This document shows positions 8,447 through 14,320 of a DNA stretch of 14,320 nt, one piece after another. Below the pieces are notes generated by a model. The model did no database searches and was not told the origin of the DNA. It saw nothing but the letters and a program-made list of their open reading frames with translations. Made by a program: the position numbers and the translations under genes. Origin of the DNA: Hyphomonas sp. (lineage in GTDB: Bacteria; Pseudomonadota; Alphaproteobacteria; Caulobacterales; Hyphomonadaceae); the NCBI GenBank assembly GCA_024743015.1, contig JANSXJ010000063.1:1-14320 (forward strand), in the 5' to 3' direction. Position 1 is the stretch's first letter, and the number at the start of each line of letters is the position of its first letter.

Positions 8447-8457
8447 GTGCAGTGCAG
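8447..8457. promoter_or_regulatory. Candidate PhaR-type operator upstream of phaZ
   Basis: GTGC-AGT-GCAG matches the published PhaR recognition pattern CTGC-N3-GCAG at seven of the eight defined bases. It sits 22 bp upstream of the phaZ start. It overlaps a second dyad, TGCAGC (8453-8458) and GCTGCA (8466-8471), so the sequence is TGC-rich as in known PhaR targets. Function is inferred from the pattern and the neighbouring gene only; no phaR gene is in the window. Confidence 0.4.
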
Positions 8458-8470
8458 CATAGATCGCTGC

Positions 8471-8502
8471 ATTGGTAAAGCCAATCTAACTCCCGCATGC
8501 GG
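8471..8502. repeat. Two further inverted repeats in the phaZ/GNAT divergent spacer
   Basis: ATTGG (8471-8475) and CCAAT (8481-8485) are separated by TAAAG. A perfect 10-bp palindrome, CCGCATGCGG, occupies 8493-8502. Both lie between the divergent starts of phaZ (8425) and the GNAT-like gene (8600), where regulator binding is expected. No matching regulator can be named. Confidence 0.35.
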
Positions 8503-8599
8503 CGCATCGCTCACGCAGAATTCGCCCATGAGATCAGGACGTTATTGAACTGCCAAAAGCCTTAACCAATTGTGAAGCGATTCAACCGCAGGTTTATGT

Positions 8600-9472
8600 A
8601 TGTCTGATTTGATCCATCCGTTACCGCAATCGGAAGCATTTGAACGCACGTGCAAAATGCTCGATCTGCCGGTCAAACGAATCCAGCAAGAGGATGCGTC
8701 CTGCCTCATCCAATCACGCAGGTTGCCGGTTATCGGGTCCGTCAATCTCATATCCAGAGGGCCGGTTTGGACCTCCGATACCCTGAGAAACGACTTCCTG
8801 GAACGGGTTCGCGATGAAGTGAGGGGGCCGTTGGCGATTAATGCTCCAATTGGAACAGACGCCCCAGGCTTCAGGCTCGTAGCCGGTGCTGAGCTGGCGA
8901 TTCTGGATATGAAGGATCAAAGTGAGATGCGGGCACGCCTGCATCAGAATTGGCGCAATCAGTTGAAAAAGGCGGAGCGGTCATCGCTGTGTGTTATCGA
9001 TCAGCCAGTCGATGCGCAGAAGCATAAATGGTTCCTTGAAGCAGAGGAGATGCAGCAAAGGTCGAGGAAGTATCGCGGACATCCGCCCGGCTTTATTCTG
9101 GCTTATGCCGCCGCAAACAAAGGACAGGCCCGTCTTTACACTGCACTGCTGGAGGGCGAACCGGTAGCGGCTATGCTGGTCCTGAAACACGGCCTGATGG
9201 CGACATACCAATCCGGCGTCACGACAGAACAGGGGCGCAATCTCTGTGCTCATAATCTCATCCTATGGAGAATTATGACCGACCTTCAGAAACGTGGCAT
9301 CCGGCGACTGGATCTTGGTCGAGCCGATCTCTCCGACGGCCTGACTCGCTTTAAGACTCGGGCGGGTGCGCGGATTGAGAAGCTCCCCGGAACCTATCTG
9401 TCATTCAGGCAATTCCGGAACGGAAAACGCGAACGTCGCCTGCGTGTATCGGGTGATGTGGCACCAGCTTAG
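8600..9472 (+). CDS. FemAB-like GNAT-fold acyltransferase
   Basis: The 290-residue protein resembles the Acetyltransf_6/FemAB-like group. The region at about residues 110-128 (MRARLHQNWRNQLKKAERS) is the typical helix with an R-N-x-x-K-K pattern. A core follows at about 177-250: ARLYTALLEGEPVAAMLVL, then SGVTTEQGRNLCAHNLILW, then RRLDLGRADLSDGLTRFKT. Family members transfer acyl or aminoacyl groups to cell-envelope precursors, polysaccharides or small molecules. The acceptor here is unknown. No signal peptide or membrane segment is visible. The ATG at 8600 has only a weak upstream AGG; an overlapping ATG at 8596 meets a stop after three codons. The gene is divergent from phaZ and followed after 107 bp by a small LuxR-type regulator. 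Confidence 0.75.
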   Translation: MSDLIHPLPQSEAFERTCKMLDLPVKRIQQEDASCLIQSRRLPVIGSVNLISRGPVWTSDTLRNDFLERVRDEVRGPLAINAPIGTDAPGFRLVAGAELAILDMKDQSEMRARLHQNWRNQLKKAERSSLCVIDQPVDAQKHKWFLEAEEMQQRSRKYRGHPPGFILAYAAANKGQARLYTALLEGEPVAAMLVLKHGLMATYQSGVTTEQGRNLCAHNLILWRIMTDLQKRGIRRLDLGRADLSDGLTRFKTRAGARIEKLPGTYLSFRQFRNGKRERRLRVSGDVAPA

Positions 9473-9579
9473 AGCGTTCTGCGCATTCGTCACTGGTTCT
9501 CGGGACAAACACAGTCATTTGCACTCAAATACTGCCCAATATGCTTGTCTTATAAGGTTAACGCCGTATCCCGCGGCGC

Positions 9580-9915
9580 ATGACAGATCTAAAAGGCAAT
9601 ATCGACACGCCCTCTAGTGCAAGCGTTTTCCGGGTCGGAAAGTTTGCGCTATTCTCTCACAGAACGTGCGAGCAAACGCAGGCTCATTTTGGCCTCTCCA
9701 GCCGTGAAACCGAACTCGTGCTGCACATTGCCGGCGGGCTGACAAAACAGGAAATTGCAAAGCAAATGGGGGTGTCACCCGCGACCGCTGATACTTTCCG
9801 GCGACGCGCTTATGGGAAGTTAGGCGTCAATTCGGCAGCGGCGGCTGCCGCTATTGTAAGCTCATACCTCGCGGGAACGCGTGTCGAGAGCTGTGAGGTT
9901 GAAGTCGTCGTTTAA
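9580..9915 (+). CDS. Single-domain LuxR/GerE-type DNA-binding protein
   Basis: The 111-residue protein is mostly a LuxR-type helix-turn-helix at about residues 38-97. LSSRETELV matches the usual LTxRExEVL start. GGLTKQEIAKQMGVSPATAD covers the two DNA-contacting helices, and YGKLGVNSAAAAAAIV is the closing helix, unusually alanine-rich. About 35 residues precede the domain, too few for a receiver or autoinducer-binding domain, so it is a stand-alone regulator or a partner for another protein. The frame has a stop at 9559-9561 and no other start, so the ATG at 9580 is used although no clear ribosome-binding site is present. Its stop codon overlaps that of the convergent SCO gene. Targets are unknown. 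Confidence 0.8.
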   Translation: MTDLKGNIDTPSSASVFRVGKFALFSHRTCEQTQAHFGLSSRETELVLHIAGGLTKQEIAKQMGVSPATADTFRRRAYGKLGVNSAAAAAAIVSSYLAGTRVESCEVEVVV

Positions 9916-10526
9916 CCGATATGCTGGGCGAGGCATTGCGCAACATAGTCTGGATCTGATTCGACTTCCGAAAAGAAAGTCTTCAACTGCCAGTTTTCGT
10001 CCATGAGATACAGCAGCAATGTGTGATCCATTGTGTATTCTGCAAGGCTGTCCGGGGTTTCGATCCGCTCATATTGCACGATGAAAGCCTCTGCCGCGGC
10101 GGCGATTTCTTGCTCGGTGCCGGTAAGGCCGATCAAGTTGTCCGGAAACGCGGGTGTCGACACATAATCTGATAGAGCCTCCGGCGTATCCCGTTCCGGA
10201 TCGATGGTGATCAACAGCGTCTGCGGAGCCTCGACGCCATCGGGAAGGCGGTCATAGGCGTTCTTGAGTGCGACCAGCGTGGACGGGCAGAAATCCGGAC
10301 AATAGGTAAACCCGAAATAGATCAGGGTTGGTGCACCTTTGAATGTTTCCTCCGTCACCCGTTCCCCGGTGTGGGAGACAAGGTTGATGGGACCGCCAAT
10401 TGTTTCATAGGCACGGGTCATGCAACCGGCTTGTGCGCCACCTGCTGTGGGAGCGGGTGTTGAAGGGCCACAGGCGGCGAGCGCAAGGCCTGCGAGGCTG
10501 AGCGGAATGGATTGAATGAGTTTCAT
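9912..10526 (-). CDS. senC: SCO1/SenC/PrrC-family copper-binding lipoprotein
   Basis: The 204-residue protein has a lipoprotein signal peptide ending in the lipobox LALAAC (Cys19), so it should be anchored at the periplasmic face of a membrane. The thioredoxin-like domain carries the SCO motif GFTYCPDFCP with Cys76 and Cys80, and the distal metal ligand His168 in MDHT. SCO proteins deliver copper to the Cu(A) site of cytochrome oxidase or act in thiol redox control. In Rhodobacter species the homologue lies between regB and regA (prrB-prrC-prrA). Here it is transcribed away from regB, with 66 bp between the SCO start and the likely regB start. All key residues are present. Family assignment is firm; use of the SenC name rests on context. 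Confidence 0.93.
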   Translation of the reverse strand: MKLIQSIPLSLAGLALAACGPSTPAPTAGGAQAGCMTRAYETIGGPINLVSHTGERVTEETFKGAPTLIYFGFTYCPDFCPSTLVALKNAYDRLPDGVEAPQTLLITIDPERDTPEALSDYVSTPAFPDNLIGLTGTEQEIAAAAEAFIVQYERIETPDSLAEYTMDHTLLLYLMDENWQLKTFFSEVESDPDYVAQCLAQHIG

Positions 10527-10592
10527 GCCCGCGATATGCGCACGATCTCAGAGTATGATAAGGGGCCCTGTTGCCGCAGCAGGAGAGCGGAA

Positions 10593-11972
10593 TTGGAAGA
10601 TCTGAACGACACGCGAGCGGCTATGGATGAGGGCTTGATCAGCCTTTTGCCAGAAGGGCTCAGTAATGTCGGCGCGGCGCAAGGCAGTACGCGTCTTGGC
10701 ACGCTGATGACGCTGAGGTGGCTAGCGGTTGCCGGGCAATCCTTTGCGGTCCTCTTCGTCTATTTCGGATTGGGATTTGAGCTGCCGCTTGCGATGTGTC
10801 TCTCGGTAATCGCCGCGTCTGCCTGGTTGAACGTCTTCCTGTCGTTTGCGGCTGCTGGACCACAACTCCTGCGTGGCTGGGAAGCTGCCGTTCAACTCGC
10901 ATTCGACGTCCTGCAGCTCGCGCTGCTCATCAGCCTGACGGGCGGATTATCCAATCCCTTTCTACTGTTTTTGATCGCGCCCGTAACCGTCGCCGCCTCC
11001 AGTCTGAGACCGCGCTACACCGCGATGATTGCGGGGTTTGCGATCGCGCTGGCGGCGCTTATGCCGTTCTTCGCATTTGACTTGCCTTGGCAAGGCGACA
11101 GTGCGCTGACGCTTCCGGCCCTGTTTGAGGGCGGACACTTCGCCGCCCTGTGCATCGGCATCATCTTCTTTGCTCTTTCAGCGCAGCGGGTGAATGAGGA
11201 TGAGGCCAAGATGGTCCGCGCCCTTGATGCAGCGGCCGTCGTGATGTCACGCGAGCAAAGGCTTTCCGCGCTCGGTGCAATGTCTGCGATGACGGCGCAT
11301 GAGCTCGGAACTCCGCTCGCGACGATCCATCTCGTCTCGAAGGAGTTGCAGGCCATGTTGCCCGATGACAGTCCGCATCGCGAGGATGCAGCTCTGCTGG
11401 CGGAGCAGGCGGAGCGGTGCCGTGACATCCTGCAGCGGCTCGGTCGAGCGCGAGAGGCGGAAGACATCGTCCACGCGCGGATGCCTATGAGCGCCTTGGT
11501 TGAAGAAGCGGCTGCGCCACATAAAGGGCTCGGCGTTGCCGTGCAGGTCACCTATGAGGCGATGGAAGATGGTGAGGCGAAAGTCCCGATCATCAGACGC
11601 AGCCCCGAAATCCTGCATGCCCTTGGAGCGTTCATTGAAAATGCCGTCAGCTTCGCTGATTCAGAGGTGCGCGTCGTCGCCAATTGGACCGAGCATCAAT
11701 TCATCGTCACGATCCGCGACGATGGACCCGGCTTCGCATCTGAGGTCATGCCCAAGCTGGGCGAACCCTATGTTTCACAGCGTGGAGAGGCACATCTAGG
11801 GGGTGGGGACATGGGTCTCGGCTTCTTTATTGCCAAGACGCTGATTGAACGAACCGGTGGCCGGATTGCGACACGCAACCGCGCGGCACCTCGCCACGGG
11901 GCCATTGTGCAGGCAGTATGGCCTAGAACTGAACTTCAGCCATTGGACAATACGGAAAACAACCTAGAATAA
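10593..11972 (+). CDS. regB: Redox-sensing histidine kinase, RegB/PrrB/ActS family
   Basis: The membrane sensor kinase has 459 residues from the TTG at 10593, chosen because AGGAG (10581-10585) lies 7 bases before it. In-frame alternatives are ATG 10536, with a poor site, and ATG 10623. Several hydrophobic helices occupy roughly residues 40-200. GGLSNPF at 117-123 matches the conserved GGxxNPF quinone-interaction motif. The H-box TAHELGTPLATI holds the phosphorylated His236. Cys276 in AERCRDIL lies exactly 40 residues later, as redox-active Cys265 does from His225 in Rhodobacter capsulatus RegB. The N-box (FIENAVSFA) and G-boxes (DDGPGF, GGDMGLGFF) follow. The kinase should respond to quinone-pool and thiol redox state and phosphorylate RegA, encoded next. 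Confidence 0.95.
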   Translation: MEDLNDTRAAMDEGLISLLPEGLSNVGAAQGSTRLGTLMTLRWLAVAGQSFAVLFVYFGLGFELPLAMCLSVIAASAWLNVFLSFAAAGPQLLRGWEAAVQLAFDVLQLALLISLTGGLSNPFLLFLIAPVTVAASSLRPRYTAMIAGFAIALAALMPFFAFDLPWQGDSALTLPALFEGGHFAALCIGIIFFALSAQRVNEDEAKMVRALDAAAVVMSREQRLSALGAMSAMTAHELGTPLATIHLVSKELQAMLPDDSPHREDAALLAEQAERCRDILQRLGRAREAEDIVHARMPMSALVEEAAAPHKGLGVAVQVTYEAMEDGEAKVPIIRRSPEILHALGAFIENAVSFADSEVRVVANWTEHQFIVTIRDDGPGFASEVMPKLGEPYVSQRGEAHLGGGDMGLGFFIAKTLIERTGGRIATRNRAAPRHGAIVQAVWPRTELQPLDNTENNLE

Positions 11973-11992
11973 TGGCTGCGAAGGAGCGAGAA

Positions 11993-12565
11993 ATGGAATC
12001 TCCCGTCACAGTAAAACTTCATGAGAGCCTTAAAGACGTTGAGGACCGGACATGTCTGGTGCTCGATGATGATGGACCGTTCTTGCAGCGCCTTTCCCGT
12101 GCGCTGACGCAGCGGGGATTTCTGGTGTCTGCGACATCCAAAGTGTCTGAAGCGCGCGATATTGCGCGGCTCAACCCGCCGGCTTTTGCGGTTCTTGACC
12201 TGCGCCTGGAAGATGGCTCTGGCCTGGATGTTGTCGAAGTCCTGCACCGGTACCGTCCGGATGCCCGTGCTGTCATTCTCACCGGGTATGGCGCGATAGC
12301 GACGGCGGTTGCGGCGGTAAAAGCCGGCGCCGTCGATTATCTAGCCAAGCCCGCAGACGTCGAGGACATCGTTCGAGCGCTTGCAAATAGCGGCGAAGGC
12401 CTGCCAGAACCGCCGGAAAACCCGATGTCGGCAGACCGCGTCCGCTGGGAGCACATACAGCGGGTTTATGAGCTGTGCGGGCACAATGTGTCCGAGACAG
12501 CGCGTCGCCTCAACATGCATCGCCGCACATTGCAGCGGATTTTGGCGAAGCGAGCCCCGCGATAG
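11993..12565 (+). CDS. regA: Redox response regulator, RegA/PrrA/ActR family
   Basis: The 190-residue regulator is encoded from the ATG at 11993, preferred because AAGGAG (11981-11986) stands 6 bases upstream. An ATG at 11972 overlapping the regB stop would add 7 residues and has no comparable site. The receiver domain spans about residues 20-130: acidic pocket LDDD, phospho-acceptor Asp69 in AVLDLRLEDGSG, Thr97 in ILTGYG, and Lys119 in YLAKP. After a proline-rich linker (LPEPPENP), a Fis-type helix-turn-helix covers about 148-186 (NVSETARRLNMHRRTLQRIL), nearly the family standard. Phosphorylated RegA controls respiratory, carbon and energy-metabolism genes in alphaproteobacteria. It lies 20 bp after regB and is almost certainly co-transcribed with it. 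Confidence 0.96.
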   Translation: MESPVTVKLHESLKDVEDRTCLVLDDDGPFLQRLSRALTQRGFLVSATSKVSEARDIARLNPPAFAVLDLRLEDGSGLDVVEVLHRYRPDARAVILTGYGAIATAVAAVKAGAVDYLAKPADVEDIVRALANSGEGLPEPPENPMSADRVRWEHIQRVYELCGHNVSETARRLNMHRRTLQRILAKRAPR

Positions 12566-12585
12566 GTCTGGACCATATTCGCGTC

Positions 12586-12640
12586 TCACCCTACTTTCAC
12601 CTGCAGAATTCTACAGAGGGGTGAGTTCTTGTTTCGTCAT
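12586..12640 (+). terminator. Inverted repeat downstream of regA, possible terminator
   Basis: CTCACCC (12586-12592) and GGGTGAG (12620-12626) form a 7-bp stem beginning 20 bp after the regA stop. The 27-base loop contains a near-palindrome around AGAATTCT. The 3' arm is followed by a T-rich stretch (TTCTTGTTT), compatible with termination, but the T-run is interrupted and the loop is long. It could equally be a control element for pgeF. The remaining bases up to the pgeF start hold no supported gene; the pgeF frame is open back to 12661, but that extension is not protein-like. Confidence 0.35.
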
Positions 12641-12771
12641 ATCACGCTCGGCGCAAATGAATGGCCGAAAGCGAGAGTCTTCCATCAAACTGCGGCCGCG
12701 GCCGTGAATCCGCGTCCGTTTGTGGCGCTAAAAGATGGGGTCGATTCTCAACCGTCACGCAGAGGGGAGCA

Positions 12772-13542
12772 ATGACGGAGTCACCACCGCATGCGCTCGC
12801 CCACAACCTGTCGACACTGGAAGGCATTCGGCATGGCTTCTTCGGTCGAAAAGGGGGAGTCTCGACGGGTCTGTATGAAAGCCTGAACATTGGACAGGGC
12901 TCAGAAGACGATGTGCAGGCCATCCGAGATAATCGTGAGCTCATCAGAAACGCGTTGGGCGCTGAAAAGCTGCTTTCCTGTTTCCAGGTTCATTCCGCCA
13001 AAGTCGTAACGGTGACGGAGCCATGGCAGACGCGCCCGCAAGCGGATGCGATGGTGACTGACCATCCCGGGCTCGCTCTGTGCATTTTGAGCGCAGATTG
13101 TGTGCCGGTCCTGTTCGCAGACGAGACCGCGAAAGTCATAGGCGCGGCCCACGCCGGATGGAAGGGCGCGCTCGGCGGCGTATGCGAAGCAACGATCGAC
13201 GCCATGGAGGCCATCGGTGCCAATCGAGAAAACATTCAGGCGGCCATCGGTCCTGCCATCCAGCAAGAAAGCTACGAAGTCGGCCCGGAATTCAGAGACA
13301 CTTTTGCCGGCGAACATGAGTGGACGGACCGCTTGTTCAAGGCGGGCCGTGATGACCGCTCACATTTTGATCTGACGGGTTATGTCCAGGCGGTTCTTCT
13401 GCGTGAAGGGCTAAGCTCTGTCGACAATCTCGGTCATGACACATGCGCCCTGGAGGACGACTATTTCTCCAATCGACGCCGCAATCACCGAGGGGAAGAT
13501 GATTACGGCCGCAATGGTAGTGTCATCATGCTTGAGGCCTAA
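12772..13542 (+). CDS. pgeF: PgeF/YfiH-type laccase-domain protein (peptidoglycan editing factor)
   Basis: The 256-residue protein is encoded from the ATG at 12772, which follows an AGAGGGGAG ribosome-binding site. An upstream in-frame ATG at 12661 adds 37 residues not seen in the family. RHGFFGRKGGVSTGLYESLN near the start is the family signature. The three metal or catalytic residues are present: His74 (QVHSAKV), Cys110 (SADCVPVL) and His127 (AAHAGWKG). Family members have been described as polyphenol oxidases and as purine-nucleoside enzymes. E. coli YfiH/PgeF helps keep L-Ser out of the peptidoglycan stem peptide. The cytoplasmic editing role is inferred by homology. The GST gene begins 4 bp after its stop. 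Confidence 0.93.
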   Translation: MTESPPHALAHNLSTLEGIRHGFFGRKGGVSTGLYESLNIGQGSEDDVQAIRDNRELIRNALGAEKLLSCFQVHSAKVVTVTEPWQTRPQADAMVTDHPGLALCILSADCVPVLFADETAKVIGAAHAGWKGALGGVCEATIDAMEAIGANRENIQAAIGPAIQQESYEVGPEFRDTFAGEHEWTDRLFKAGRDDRSHFDLTGYVQAVLLREGLSSVDNLGHDTCALEDDYFSNRRRNHRGEDDYGRNGSVIMLEA

Positions 13543-13546
13543 GCCT

Positions 13547-14158
13547 ATGAAACTTTACGATTACAAAGCCGGCCCGAACCCCCGGCGGGTGCGAATCTTT
13601 CTGGCCGAAAAAGGCGTGGATGTGCCCCTGGTCGAGGTCGATATCCTGAAACGCGAACAGAAAGCGCCTGAATTTCTGGCTAAGAACCCGATTGGTAGCA
13701 TCCCGGTCCTCGAACTGGATGACGGCACCTGCATTTCTGAATCCGTGGCGATCTGTCGATATTTCGAGGAGATGTATCCAGATCCGCCTCTGTTCGGTCA
13801 AACCCCGCTCGAAAAAGCGATGATCGAAATGTGGCTCCGCCGCGTTGAGCTCAATTTCATGGTGCCCGTCGGCATGGTTTGGATTCACGGCCATCCATTA
13901 ACAGCGCGCTTGGTCAAACAAATCCCGGAAGCGGCAAATCAGAACCGGGCCCGCGTGCACCTCGGTTACAAGTTGTTGAATACACAGCTCGCGACCAACA
14001 CCTTCATCGCTGGAGACGATTACACCGTGGTCGACGCGATCCTTCTCGCCAGTCTCGACTTCGCGAATGGCCTAGTTGGTGTGCCCTATGATGAAGGTCT
14101 CGCGCACCTCAAACGCTGGCACGATGCCGTATCTGCCCGGCCAAGTGCGCAAGCTTAG
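13547..14158 (+). CDS. Glutathione S-transferase, GTT2-like
   Basis: The 203-residue cytosolic protein has a thioredoxin-fold N-terminal domain: MKLYDYKAGPNPRRVRIFLA, then NPIGSIPVLELDDG with the cis-proline at residue 53, and SES at 64-66 for glutathione gamma-glutamyl binding. These match the GTT2-like subgroup. The all-helical C-terminal domain contains YTVVDAILLASLDF, the conserved N-capping box with its Asp. It probably conjugates or reduces electrophiles or peroxides with glutathione; the physiological substrate is unknown. The ATG at 13547 is chosen because it starts the beta-1 strand exactly and has GAGG 9 bases upstream, inside the end of pgeF. The open frame extends back to 13436 but that part is antisense-like shadow of pgeF. 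Co-transcription with pgeF is likely. Confidence 0.9.
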   Translation: MKLYDYKAGPNPRRVRIFLAEKGVDVPLVEVDILKREQKAPEFLAKNPIGSIPVLELDDGTCISESVAICRYFEEMYPDPPLFGQTPLEKAMIEMWLRRVELNFMVPVGMVWIHGHPLTARLVKQIPEAANQNRARVHLGYKLLNTQLATNTFIAGDDYTVVDAILLASLDFANGLVGVPYDEGLAHLKRWHDAVSARPSAQA

Positions 14159-14168
14159 TTCAGCTGAA
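14159..14168. repeat. Perfect 10-bp palindrome after the GST stop codon
   Basis: TTCAGCTGAA follows directly on the GST stop codon, between GST and the convergent tRNA. It has no loop and no T-run, so it is not a standard terminator. It may be chance. Confidence 0.25.
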
Positions 14169-14183
14169 TTGTCCAGAAATGGC

Positions 14184-14258
14184 TGGTGCCGCGAGGGAGA
14201 ATTGAACTCCCGACCTCATCATTACCAATGATGCGCTCTACCACTGAGCTACCGCGGC
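14184..14258 (-). tRNA. tRNA-Thr (anticodon GGT), CCA encoded
   Basis: Read on the minus strand, the sequence folds into a complete cloverleaf. The acceptor stem is GCCGCGG with TCGCGGC (one G-U pair). The D-arm contains AGCTCAGTGGTAGAGC. The anticodon arm is CATCA-TTGGTAA-TGATG with anticodon GGT, which reads ACC/ACT threonine codons. The T-arm is GGGAG-TTCAATT-CTCCC. The discriminator base is A, and the 3' CCA is genome-encoded (14184-14186). It is convergent with the GST gene, whose stop lies 25 bp away. No intron or mispaired stem is seen. Confidence 0.97.
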
Positions 14259-14320
14259 CTTTTGTGTTGCCGGGGATTAGCCTACACTGGCACAGATGAA
14301 AAGATGGTTTCTGGACTTGG

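Noticed and set aside
10554..10559. TATGAT as a -10 element for regB
   Set aside because: The hexamer is good, but no -35 element is found at suitable spacing upstream.
11015..11551. 178-residue minus-strand open frame opposite regB
   Set aside because: It is Ser/Arg/Ala-rich antisense shadow with no motif, and regB on the other strand is certain.
12661..12771. Longer pgeF start at ATG 12661
   Set aside because: It adds 37 residues absent from the family and lacks a good ribosome-binding site, while ATG 12772 has a strong one.
13436..13546. Longer GST start at 13436
   Set aside because: It would overlap pgeF by over 100 bp. The GST fold begins exactly at the ATG at 13547.
14171..14316. 9-bp inverted repeat GTCCAGAAA / TTTCTGGAC flanking the tRNA-Thr gene, possible attachment or mobile-element end
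   Set aside because: A 9-bp match within 150 bp is not rare by chance. It is inverted rather than direct as att sites would be, and no integrase is visible.
14296..14320. Possible start of a new + strand gene (MKRWFLDL) at the window end
   Set aside because: Only eight codons are visible, with no ribosome-binding site. The same bases may be the tRNA promoter region on the other strand.
1..14320. CRISPR arrays, insertion sequences, phage genes or toxin-antitoxin pairs
   Set aside because: No regularly spaced repeats, transposase, integrase or small paired toxin genes were seen on either strand.

Overview
The window reads as chromosomal DNA of an aerobic alphaproteobacterium. The evidence is a RegB/RegA-type redox two-component pair next to a SenC/SCO lipoprotein, an alphaproteobacterial-style intracellular PHB depolymerase, a GTT2-like glutathione transferase, and GC-rich coding sequence. 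A Hyphomonadaceae/Maricaulales-like source is my guess from overall flavour, not something the sequence proves. Rows of sequence counted by eye suggest lower GC (roughly 42-58%) in the first 1.5 kb and in the araC-like gene. Rows elsewhere run at about 55-73%.

Layout. Bases 1-1558 (+) hold the end of an MBOAT acyltransferase and an overlapping membrane-anchored SGNH/DltD-AlgX-like protein, a two-gene surface-polymer O-acylation module. Bases 1612-4413 (-) hold a full-length DNA polymerase I with intact proofreading residues. A 179-bp hairpin-rich spacer separates it from an AraC-type regulator (4593-5477, -). The N-terminal domain of that regulator continues upstream without a start codon and probably reaches a GTG start in another frame, so the gene looks 5'-damaged. 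An APC-family amino-acid permease (5868-7193, +) is divergent from it and meets phaZ (7190-8425, -) tail to tail. The phaZ/GNAT spacer (8426-8599) is dense in symmetric sites, one of them close to the PhaR consensus. A FemAB/GNAT-like protein (8600-9472, +) and a single-domain LuxR-type regulator (9580-9915, +) follow.

Bases 9912-12565 form the redox-control cluster: a SCO/SenC lipoprotein (-), divergent from regB (+), with regA (+) directly downstream. RegB has the phospho-accepting His, the redox Cys exactly 40 residues later and the GGxxNPF quinone motif. The kinase-regulator pair would sense the quinone pool and adjust respiratory genes, while SCO supports Cu(A) assembly or thiol redox control. 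Bases 12772-14158 hold pgeF and a GTT2-like GST, 4 bp apart and probably co-transcribed. A tRNA-Thr(GGT) gene with encoded CCA lies on the minus strand at the right edge.

Most genes belong to known families. I found no convincing new system. The best leads are the broken or shifted araC-like gene, the symmetric sites upstream of phaZ, the divergent SCO/regBA arrangement, and the structured spacer upstream of polA.
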